From Symbiodinium natans (taxonomy: Eukaryota > Sar > Dinophyceae > Suessiales > Symbiodiniaceae): a stretch of DNA of 64,000 nt. The position numbers were made by a program, and so were the translations under genes. The notes below the pieces were generated by a model that made no database searches, was not told where the DNA came from, and saw only the letters and a program-made list of their open reading frames with translations. The stretch is from assembly GCA_905221605.1 (NCBI GenBank), contig CAJNDS010001169.1:620001-684000 (forward strand), read 5' to 3'. Below, piece after piece: positions 39,701 to 51,800 of this stretch; within the stretch, counting starts at the first letter, position 1; every line of letters begins with the position of its first letter.

Positions 39701-42700
39701 CCCCCGCCCCCCAAACCTTGCTGCAAACCCACGCCCCCAAGCCCCACACTCTAACCCGTGTAAAGCCTGGACCCCGAAGCTTCCTCAACCCTCCCTACCC
39801 AAGTAGCAGCCCAGGCCTCGGCAGAACGGCCCGCATGAGCCTTACACCCCCAGAACGATACCCTAGCCCTTGAACCCCGAAACCCCTGTGGCCGCAAACC
39901 CGCAAGCCGATAAACTCCATAATCCCTAAACCCCTGAACCCCTAACAACAAACCCGAAACCCGAAGCCCTTTTCACCTAATCCAGGCAGGAAGTCCAGAT
40001 TCCCACCAACCACGTGGTTCGCGGCGACGTGGTTGTGCTGGGCACGGGCGACGTCGTCCCAGCGGACGCAGACTCAGTTGGCTCAGAGGTATTTTGGGGC
40101 GGGTATGGGGGCCTTAGGACCTAGGAGTGCTCAGAACTTGCGGGTCGGGATCTAGCCTTAGCCCTCTCTTGAAGCTTCTCTGGGTTTCCTGGAGCTGTTT
40201 GCCCCCCACTTTTGAGGGCATGCAGGAACCCTAATTTCGGAAAATCCCATTTAGTGCCTGAAATCCCGAAGCCCTCAAGAGCATGACCATCTGGATGATT
40301 GTGGGTTGGGTTACTTGCGGATTTGGGCAAGACTTGGGGCCTTGGAGCCCAAGCTAGACCTGAGCTCCTCCAAGCCCGAACACAACTCAAACCCCTACAA
40401 GCCCAAACCCCAAGCCCCAAACCACGAAGCCACCCCTTCATCAAGTTTATAGATTTAGAAGGTATTGTTTCAAGTTTTCGGGGCTCTTGGGAAGCCGAGG
40501 ACATGCGCTTAGCAGAGTCGGAGGACCTGAAGGTCAGCGAAATGGCGCTTACAGGCCCGGGAGCCTCCCCTGAAGCTATCGCAACCAGATCAGAAGTGGT
40601 GGATGAATGGGAAGTGTTTTTCCACACCCGCGGTGTGGGGTCGTTTGATTTGCAACCAAACTCGTCTCCTCTCCCGGGTCGACTCCTCCAGAGTATGCCC
40701 AGAGAATCCCCGGAGTGCCAAACCATAGAATATTTGCAGAACTACGGGAGGTGGCCGGTGCTTCGTGCAGCAGGGGGGTAGAAGGGCGTGGGGTCTTTTG
40801 CCGTTGCATGGGACCACGCCCTAAACCCGATGTAACCCCAAAGCCACCGCCCTAAACCTCAAAGCCGTACCCTTAGAGCCCCTGAACCCCTACCAGCAAA
40901 ACCGAGGCCTGAAACCCCCAAAACCTCCAAAAGCTCCACACCTGAAGCCTCTAAACCCCTGAACCTACAAAGCCCTGCACCCTGAAACCAGAAGCCAAAA
41001 GCCCTAGTCTTAGCAGCAAACCACAGTAGCCTTGAAGCCTTTCGAGCCCCTATCGCAGGCGAGCCCGATGATGCTGGGGCCCAAGAAGCTGCCAAAAGGG
41101 CGGTGGGGGCTCAGGCTCTAAGTTTCAGCTGGGGTGCAGGGTTGTGTGCGTTGTAGGGGCTTTGGGCTCTGGTTTGGTTTGTAGAGTTTAGGGTTCCATA
41201 GGGCTAGAACCACGGCTTGCCCTTGGCGACCCCCTGACCCCAAACCTTTGGCCCCAAACCCTCCTATCATCCCGTGTTGGTCTGACTGCATTCTGTTTGG
41301 CTTACAACAGAGAGCTGATCCCCCAAACCCGCACCCCTGAACCCCTGAACCTAAATACAAGCCCAAGAGCACTGCAGAATCTAGGGCCCATTGCGCCCTT
41401 GAGTAAGCCTCACATATCTTGCATAAATGTCATTGTAGTAATACTCCTCGTGATTGATAATAAACATAGCCATATCACAAGTTCGAGGCATGGGTAGTAT
41501 CATAGGACTAGCCCACCACCATTCTCTCTCGAGGTTTCCAAGACATGGAAGCTGAAGCCTAAAAAGGAGGCCGCTTGGCGCTTTAGGGTTTAGGGTTTAG
41601 GATTTAGGGTCTAGGGTTTAGGGATTGCTTCAGTTGAATGTCGGATTGTGGTTCGACCCTGAACCCTAAACCCTAAACCCTGAACCCAAAACCCTAAACC
41701 CGCCTCCTAAGTCACCCTAACACAGGGCTGAGGCCTTTTGGGGCCTCACGATCTCTAGCCTGGCATAGCTCCTCAGTTGAGATTCCTCTTGGAGAGTGTG
41801 GGTTCTAGGGTTCCATCCACTTCTCCTCATGCCGAAAGTCGCTATCATTCCGAAGTACGGGGACCCTAAAAACTCCATACCCCCGCAACCCTGACACGGG
41901 GGTTTACGATGTTAGAGGGGTGCCTTATTGGGGTCCTCATTATAAGGGCATCCTGCTATGTGGGGTCTACATTAAATTAGGGGTCCCTTATTTTCGTAAA
42001 CCCCAAATGCCTCGAACGCCCCGAAGCCCACACCTGAAAGCCTTCGAGAGGCCCCTCAAAACCCGAACGCCAGGGCGAACCGGAAAAGTTGACACCCGAA
42101 GTGTGCGTGTTCTCGGGCTGCAACGTGACGAATGGCAAGGCCCCCCAAGATGGTCCGGACGCATGTTTGGGGGGTTGGTTTAGATGTTTGGTGTTTCAGG
42201 GTTCGGATTTAGGGCTTAGGGTCTAGGCTCGGGTGTAGCTCTACGCCTTCATGACTTGGGGATGTAGGGCTTTTTGTTTGAGTTTAGGAGGGGTTTGAGT
42301 AAAGCTCCCCAGACCTCCCAAACGGGGCAACCCCCCATGAATCTAAGGCCCAACGCGGTAGGGTTTAGGGTTTAGGGGTTTTCTGGGTTTAGGGTTTATG
42401 GTTTAGGGTTTAGGATTCAGGGTTTAGGGTTTTGGGTTTAGGGTTTAGGGTGGGCTCTACCATCATTTGCACGTGGGCCCCCCGTTGCAGCTCCGTTACA
42501 GCATCTGTCACAGCTCCGTTACGGCTCCGTTGCACCTCCGTTACAGCTCCGTCACAGCTTACAGCTCCGCTGCACCTCCGCTACCGCTCCGTTGCACCTC
42601 GGTTACAGCTCTGTTACAGCTCCGTTGCAGCTTCTGCTAGACCTCCGTTACTTCCGCTAAAGCTCCGTTACAGCTCCATGGCAGCTCCGTTGCGGCTTCC

Positions 42701-42755
42701 GTTCCAGCTCAGTTATACAGCTCCGTTACAGTTCCGTTACAGGTCCGTTATCCAC

Positions 42756-42808
<53 letters not shown>

Positions 42809-45800
42809 ACGGCCCCGTTAAAGCTTCCATTACAGCATACGGCTCCGTTACAGCTCCGCGACAAATCCATTACAGCGCTCCTTTCCGTTGCAGTTTTCCT
42901 GTTATAAGCCCCGTTGCGATTTCTGTCATAGTAGAGGCCTGCAAATGATGGCAGAGCCCCGCCCCAAGTTTAGGGTAAAGCTTTTAGGGTTGAACCCCTA
43001 TGACATGAGATCTTCCCTCCCAAGTGTTCAACCTCGATTTTGTGGAACAAAACCCGCACCCCTCTTGGAACTACATATTCCTACCCGCATCGGGAGCCCC
43101 GAAGCCCTAAACGCTGCCCTAATGTAGTTCACTTTGGCTTTATTCTGGTTTTCATATGTAATCCCAAACTAAGCCCTAAACGAGCAATAAAGGAACCACA
43201 TTTGATATGGGCCTTCGGGTAGCCCTATGAACCCTAGTGCCGCAACAGATGACCGAAGGAATTGCATCCTGAGCTATCAGTGGACCGGATCGGTAGGGAG
43301 TTTAGGGTTGAGGTATTCTGCAGGTTTAGGTTTGAGGGATGGTGTTGGGGGCATTCTGCAGGGAGGATAGGGGTTGGGTTTCAGGGTGTAGAGTGTAGGG
43401 TGTACAAGTTCAGGCACATACACATACATCACATCAAGAAGCAATGTAGGCCTAGTCCCTGATTCCTGTCCTACAACCCTGAGCTCTACCCTCCGCAAAC
43501 CCTAAGCCCCCAACTCGCATCCTTGCAGCTGTGTTGCTTGGACAGGGCCGGGGCATTGTCACAGCTACCGGCATGGGTACCCGCATCGGTCGTATTGCGC
43601 AGCTCATCGCTGGCGAGGAGGGAAGCCCAAGCGGGTGTTCGTGGGTTCAGGATGCGCTGTTCGGGGTGTAAGGGTTTCAGCAGAGCTTGTTGAAATGGCT
43701 CAGGTGCCTGCTATTCTCTTAAAAGTCGGGTCCGACTATTGAGGTAAATGGTTTTGGTTTCGGGCTTGCTTGCAAGGCTGGCCCTAAACTCCAAGAGCAG
43801 GTTCCCTCTCTGCTTCACCATTGATTTCCACGGCAGTGCTCAAGGGTCCCACCTAGACCTGGAAACCCCAAACGACCCTAAACCCACATCCCCTCAACCC
43901 ACACACCAATGACCCCAATAACCCCAAACCCTAAAAGTCCGAAGCCCGAAGAAACCCTCCAGCTGATTTTTTGCGCTTTCCCCCAAAGCTTCGACGCAGG
44001 GAGGAGGGCCACGAAACCCGAAACCCTGGAACCCTAGACCTAAACCCTAAACCCCAAGCAGGAGGGTCCCAAGAAGAAGTGCTTCTGCCTGCCCGACACC
44101 TCCGCGAACCAGACGCCGCTCCAAAGGACACCGGTGTAGAGAGATGCCGGAGATGTCTCATATATTATGTAACAAAAAGGTTTAGGGTTTAGGGCTTATA
44201 GGGCTTAGGATTTAGGATTTTGGGTTTAGTTTTTTCCTTCCCTGTGTTGGGTTGAAGAGGATCTTACTCTGGAGTATTTTGGAGAGGGTTTTAGGCGAGT
44301 CGGGGGGGGTTCAGGGTTCAGGGTTTGGGTTCGTGCGGGTTTCGGTCTACGGTACTGCTGTATCAGAACGAAAGTGACCCCAACCATCTGCTTTGGGAGA
44401 CTTTGGAGAGGACGGATCAGGCTGTGGGCCTTAAACGGAGGGCATGTGATGCGGCGGACCTGTGTGCGGTGCACGAAAGGGCACGCCAACTGCTCGTGTA
44501 CTGGCCCTGATATCCCCCATCATCTCCCGAAACCCGAATCAAACCACGAAAGCTCCATTTAGACACAGACCTTAAACCTAAACCCCAAACCCTAAACCCT
44601 TAAACCCTAAACCCTAAATCCTAAACCCTAAAGCCCAAAAGGAATCTCGAGCAGCTGGGTGCCAAGATCGGAATCCTGGCCATCGTGGTCTGTGTGGTCG
44701 TTTTCATCATTGGCGCCGTGGCTGCTCACACTTGGGTGTAGGGTGTGTATGTTGGTTGTAGGGGTTGGGGTTACCACGCACATGGGAATCACACCAAACG
44801 ATGGCAAGAGGTTACGTAGGCAAACAGAGTTCTTCCCGACCTTGCAAGCTGTGAGCTTAGAGGGGATAGATCCTCTAGACATGCAACTTTAGCGCGAACC
44901 TTGCTGACTGGCCCTCTTCTCTGCTGAGCCATGGTGTTTCCCTCAACCTTAAACTTAACCCTAAGCCCTAAACCGAACCCTGAAGCTTGAGCCCAATCCC
45001 TGAACCCTGAACTCTAACCCCTAGACTACCTCCTAGAGCCACGCAACTTCAGGGGCACACGGCCCAGTGACCTCCCATGTTGGACTCCCAACCCTGAAAG
45101 TGGTTAGGATTTCGTGTTTGGGGTTCAAGGCTTAGTTTCGTTTTGGGTTTAGAGCTTCTTGGGACTTACGATTTAGCAGTTTATGCTGGTGTTGATTTCG
45201 AAATGATTGCGCTTTCACTGGCCTGGCCCCTACTTGTACGACCATATATATACATATACATATATATATATGCATATTTATACATACATACACACACACA
45301 CACACACAGAGGCTTCGAGTTTTACAAGGCCTCTTGAGCCACACCTGTTGATTCCCAGCAGCCTGTTGAATGCCCTTTATGGGTGCTCAGCCTGGAGCCC
45401 CCCGTAAACCCCTCAATGCTTTGGAGCCCTATTGGATCCTTGAGGCCCCTTGAAACTGCTCGAAACGGTTCTCAACCCCCCAGAGTCATCATGTGAGCAT
45501 GCCGTGCCTGATGGCGCCTTATGAACCCTAAACCCTACACCCTACACCCTACACCCTAAACCCTAAACCCTAAACCCTAAACCCTAAACCCTAAACCCTA
45601 AACCCTAACCCCTCACCCCTCAACCCTGAGCCTTAAACCCTATAGAACCAACGGCTCCCGAACCGAGGTGTGGTCTTGCAGCGCCGGGACCTAGACTCGC
45701 CAGACAGCCCACCCGCGTTGTACATGGCGCCGCGGGGAGGGTTATCACCCCTGGTTCTTAGTAGGGCATGAGGGGCTGAGGGCCCTATACATACCCTTTC

Positions 45801-48800
45801 AGGGATTATATACCTCATTCCCTCTTTCCCTCTATCTGAATCAGAGGGAGTGGGGGCCGAAAGGTGTTCAGGCATAGTGTGCACTTAGGGCTTACGTGCT
45901 TTCAGGGTAGCGATCGAGTTGCGCCTGTGTCCACAGCATGACTACTTCTAAAGTCAAGCTGGGGGGAGGTTTGGGGTGTGATGGGGGACAACCCTAAACC
46001 CTAAACCCCCTAAACCTGAAAACCCCCAAACCCTAAACCCTAAACCGTAAACCCTAAACCCTGAACCGTAGCCCCTAAGCCCTAAATCCAAACGCGAAAC
46101 CCTAAACCCTAAACCCCAAACCCCTAAACTCAAAACCCCAAACCCTAAACCTTTAAGGGTTCTGTTTTACTCCATCATGACCCAGCCCGGGGCCAGGTGC
46201 TCATTGCCGTGACGCTGGCCGTGGCAGCCATCCCTGAGGCCAGAGCCCGGAAAAACCCTCAGGGCAGGTCTTGCAAGCCCCAAGGAGTATGCAGGTTTAG
46301 GGTTTAGGGTTTAGGGTTTAGGGTTTAGGGTTTAGGGTTTAGGGTTTAGGACAGCGGGCCTCGGTTCCTTTGCAAACGGGTACAGCTTGATCCGCTGGTA
46401 ACCTCCCTGAGGGCATCCCGCTGTGCGTGACCATCTCCCTCTCCATTGGCTGCAGCGACATGGTGAAGCAGCATGTCTTGGTCCGTCACTTGGCGCCGGA
46501 GAAATTGGGGGCTATTTGCTTGGGCTCTTGAAGGGCATAAGGACTTCACTTTGGTGTTTGGATGGACCACCCTCAGCCAAAGCACACCCTCAAGCCTGGG
46601 AAGCCGAAGCCCTAAACCCGAAACCCCAAATCCTCAAACCTCCCAGGCAAGCTCGCTGCCGTTGAGACCCTGGGCTCAGCGTCGGTGATCTGCAGCGACA
46701 AGACGGGCACCCTCACAGAGGGCCACATGACAGGAAGTTTGAACGTTCAGGGTTCAGGGATGAGGGTTCCGGGTGGACTGGTGGTAGTGATGGGGTCGTA
46801 AGCAGGGTGACTAGAGCTTGAAGTACGTGCAGTTCCGCCCGCAACTATATGCCCATGAAACTCCGGATAGACGGGAGGCTGCCAGTCCAAGTCGTGAACC
46901 CGGAATTTCTGTAAGCCCCAATGCTCTACTACTATGGTCCTTGCAGGGCCTGGGTTCAATCTTGAGCAGAAAGTTCAGGCAAGATGACCATGGCCGCTCG
47001 GCAGCTGCCCACGGAGGATGGGAGGAAGTTGGCAAGTGTCAGGGTGTAGGGCCTCGATGTAGAGCCTATATGGCGCGCGCGAAGTCTCCTGAATCCTGAA
47101 CCCTAAGTTGCTAACCCACAGCCCCAAAACCCTTCAACCACCCACAACGCCTAAACGGGCAGTCCAAGGCCCCTGAAGTTTGGAACCGCCACCCTCCCGG
47201 CAGAACTCCGAAGCCCCCGAAGCCCCCGAAGCCCCCGAAGCCCCCGAAGCCCCCGAAGCCCCCGAAGCCCCCGAAGCCCCAGAAGCCCCCGAAGCCCCCG
47301 AAGCCCCCGAAGCCCCCGAAGCCCCCGAAGCCCCCGAAGCCCCCGAAGCCCCCGAAGCCCCCGAAGCCCCGTACCGAAGCTGCAGAACGGTCTGCAGGTA
47401 TTCTCTGGTCTTAGACTTTGCTACTGGCTCTTAGTGTGGAATTTCTGAAATGGGTACATCAAATCTCTTGTATTGCCCTTTAAGGGATGATGTAGGGTTA
47501 CATTCTTTGCTGTGTCTTCGAAGCCCGGCGTTGCTGGGTACTTGAACTTCCCGGTAGCTTAAGATGAAACCGCAGAGACTTCTTAGACCAACTGGAGTCT
47601 GACCCTAAAGCCCCAAATCCCAAACCCCAAACCACAAACCCCAAACCCCACACCCCAAACCCCAAACCCCAAGCCCCAAGCCCCAAACCCCAAACCCCAA
47701 ACCCTAAACCCTAAGCCCAACCCAGCACGCAAGAAATTGCCAGAAGGCCCGGCAGGACCCCAAAACTAACCTTCAGAGCCCCAAGGGTCCTTGGATCCCA
47801 GCGTGAGGTAAGCATGTGGTCTGGGGATATCACCTACGAAGTGGGTGGCAAGGGCTTCGACCCTACCGTTGGTAAGGTGCTGGCACCGGGAGGCAGGACT
47901 CTATCAGAGTGTTCCGGGGTTGGGGTTCAGAGTTTAGGGCGTTTAGGGATTGGGTAGGCTGTACCCCGTTTCAGAAGGGTAATTTGCAATGCTTGTTGGA
48001 TACGTGTTTGCCCTCGTACCTTAGAAGTGCAATTTTGCTCGAGGCAAGGCTTCAGAGTTTCGTCAAAACCCCTGGAGAATGGCTCTGAACCCGCCAAAAA
48101 CCGAGGTTATTGGAGCCCAAATCCGAAACCGAAAGCCTAAACTTCAAAGAGTCGAGGTCTGGCACGTGCCATCCAGCAGCTCCTGGGGGTTCATTAGAGC
48201 ATCATCTGAACAGCCCTGGCTCTAGCCTGACCCCCCAATCTTTTTGGTGAATACACGAAGACCAAACCTGCTGGCAGCCTTGAAGGGATACGGGCCTAAG
48301 GCCCTAAACCCTAAACCCTAAACCCTAAACCCTAACCCCTAAACCCTAAACCCCCAAACCCTAATTACCCTACAATGGGAGCTTGCTTCCCTTTTCAAGG
48401 GCTCATTGCATGAACAAAAACCAAACATGCCTTCAACCCCTAAATCCCAAAGTGCGTCCCTGCTTGCCTCATGGTTTGGAAGGGACGGTCGACGCAAGGG
48501 ATCACCTCGGAGTGAAGACGACGCTGCACCTTGGCGCACGGGTTTTGGGCTGGGATGTTCCCCCTTATACTAACAGCCCTTGGTAGGGATTATAATAGGG
48601 GGTACCAGAATCCCTATTGAGGACTGTTCGTATAAGGGGAAACATCCCCAAGGTTCAGCTCTGACGGCCTTCTGGCGTTGACGTGGGCCGGAAGGGTTTG
48701 GGGTTTAGGGCGTATCCCTAAGGCCCCTAAGGCCGAAGACCCCCCACAACCCTAACCCCCTCAAACGAAGAGAAGTTCTTGGGATGCCCACCATGCTACC

Positions 48801-51800
48801 CTAGGACGTGCAGTCCCTATAAACCCAAATCGAGCAGCGCGAGATACCCGTTTTCCGAGCCATTGCGGAACCCTGAACCCTCGACCCAAAACAAGGCGGC
48901 CATAAAGCGTCCTTTTTTCTCTCAAGTTACTGGGGAACCGGTTCTAGGATTTTAGGGTTTCAGGGCTTTAGGGATCTCAGGATTTAGGGATTTGGAGCCG
49001 AAAGCCCTTGTCCCAGGCTCTCTGGATTGCTGTGCTGCAACACCACGCTGGACAAGGTGGGAGAATCTTCGAACCCCGAGGGTTTCGAGGGACTTGGCGT
49101 GTAGGGGTGTAGGGTCTAGAGAGTAACGACAAGGCGAGCCAGAGAGAGCTAAAGACCTGCCTGCCGATGTATGGCCCTTGTGCTACACGACCCATGGGCA
49201 GCCTAGGCAGTCGGAACCCTTTTGAGCCATCTTATCTGACGTAGCCACGGCGTGTTTCAGGTCAAGGACCCCGACACTGGTGAGGCACCAGGGGGGAAAC
49301 TTCAGATGGGTGCGGGCATCATCCCGCCACCATGAACCCTGCAGCACACCATCAATCCTCGTGTTGCCTTTCCCATGGTGGGCTCCTGAAAAGTTCCTAT
49401 GCCCCTGAGCCAAGCTTTAAGTCAGAAAATGTAACATTTTGGGTCCAGCCCCTCTAGGGCACAAACGCTGAAGCCTTAAGTCCATGGCCCTCGAACCTAG
49501 ACCTCTAAACTCTAAGGCACCTAAATCACTCTAAGCCCTCACGAGGTGCCGCCAGTAAGGGTCCCCTCTGCAGCTGACTCACCCAAGCCAAGACCCCCAT
49601 TCCCTGCTTCGGGCTTACGGGGGGGGCCCTTAAGCCCCTGAAGCCTTAAAGTCGTGCACTCCTGGAGCTCTTCAGCCCCCCCCCCCCCCCTAGCCCCTCT
49701 TTAAAACTCGAGACACCCCGAGAGCCCTAAACGCGGCAACCCTTTTGAGGCTCTGGAATGTTCTTCCCTATTGGGTTTCAGAGGATCTTTGTTTAGGAGT
49801 TTCAGAAAGTTCCTAGTCAACCTACAGACACCAATCTATCCCCAATCTCCTAGATTCCTAAGCCCTCAACCCCTCAACCTTGCATTGAAAGCTTGACAAA
49901 GAAGCAGACATGTTGTGAGCTGGAACCAAAACCCGGGTTCAGGGGTTTAGGGTTTGGGGCTTTGGGTTTAGGGTTAAACCACTAAAACCCGAATCTCTGA
50001 AAATGTAAACCCGCCCAGAATCCCTAAACTCTCGAAACCCTGTACTTGGAGGTTCAGGGTACTTCTAACTTATAATCCAATTATCAGTGTAGTTATAACC
50101 CACTTAGAAGCCCCTTAAGTACCCTAAAAGGCTTATGGTTGGGTTATCAGTACAGTTTTCATTGGGTTATTAAGTACCCTAAACCCTAAACCCTAAACCC
50201 TAAACCCTAAACCCTAAACCCTAAACCCTAAACCCTGAACCTCCAAGCAGTGGCCAGGAGAAGTGGGAGCCCCGAGGCAACTCCTCCGAGGCACCCATCG
50301 TCGTGGCGGCGCGGAAGTGCCTTTGTCCCGACTTTTTGAGAGAGGGCTTTGGGTTTAGGGTTTAGGGTTTACGCGAGAGATCATTGCGGACCCATCCAGA
50401 AGCGATCAGCACTTGTGGTTGGCTTGGAAGCAGTGGTTAAGGGTTTATTGTTTAGGGAGTGGGGGGTTTATGGTTGTTTCGGGTTTAGGGCTTAGGGTGT
50501 AGTGTTTAGCGAGAAGGCGTGGCTTATTTTAAAGGATTCCCGTTTAGAGGCGTGAGGGTTCAGTGTTCAACTCGTTTTGGGCACCTCGTAGCTCACATGA
50601 ATTTTGTATTTAAGAAGTGCGTGGGAACAAATAGAGGTCGTGCCTTGCACTGAAACTAACCTAGGAAATACGAGCGTCACGCAGCGAAGCAAATCAATGA
50701 AGATAAACCATGAAGATGAGCGCACCAGGAAGAACATGCAACTGTGCATTCATGTTCTGGAGTTTTGTTGGGGGGGGGGGGGGTAAGTTTAGGTGTTGCC
50801 TTCACTCGAAATCTTCAGTACGCTTCCATGCCTGTTAGATGAAGCGACACCTGTCTTAGCAGTCGAGTAAGTCGCCTTCACACTTTGCGGGATTGGAGTT
50901 TGGGGGTTTGATGATGAAAGCGTTCGGGGGCCACTTTCAAGTTGGAGGTGGTTGTAGGATTCTGGGGTTGAGGGTTCGGAGGTTGAGGCTGCCTTTTTTG
51001 AATGCTTTATAAAATAACTAGACGAGCTAGACTTCCGCAATCTGCGCAGCATTCGAGACATAAGAGGACTCTTTGCATGTCAACACGCCCAAACCCATTT
51101 TAGGAAGAAGCTAAACCATGGCCGGCAGACAATTTAGCAGAAAGCTTGCGCTCGTAGGGCTGACCTAAACCCTAAACCCTAAACCCTAAACCCTAAACCC
51201 TAAACCCTAAACCCTAAACCCTAAACCCTAAACCCTAAACCCCTAAACCCTAAACCCCTAAACCCTAAACCCTAAACGTCCAGAAACTAGCGCCGGAACT
51301 GCGCCTCAGAATCGGCTTCTCTGAAGACGTGCCGGCAGCCCAGATGTTGCAAGACCCCTTGAACCCCCTTCGAAGCCCCAAGCCTAGCCACTACAGCTTA
51401 TAAACCCTGAGACCCCAGAATCCTCGATGTGCATAGAAACTTCATGCCCCAGGTGCTTCCAGCAAGGTTTTGGGGCTTAGGGTGCGGGGTGGGTTTCGGG
51501 GATTGGGTTCTCGGACATGAGCCCCATAGTCATAGTGATTCCAAAGCCATTCCAGAACCCTGCTGTTTGGTTGGCTGAGGACCTTGTGCAGTTCTTTTTT
51601 GATTACTGAGCCCCCCAGCCCCCGTATTATATGATTCGGGAGACAAGTTCTAGGTTGGCCTCTTCCTGGCGTTTTACGAGCAAACAACAACATGGGCACC
51701 CTGCACCCTTAAACCCCAATAGGTTGCTGGGGCACGCCCAAGTTCTCGCAGAGTTGCCAGCATGTCCGAACCCATTCTTCTCGGCCGAGTCAGGGGTGTC

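Noticed and set aside
42432-42821. 129-codon frame ending in poly-Leu
   Set aside because: Translation of the CTCCGTTACAG minisatellite and the CTG run.
44443-44640. P-type ATPase exon candidate in the frame [20 protein letters not shown]
   Set aside because: The flanking ATPase exons (43529-43634 and 44642-44735) join in phase without it.
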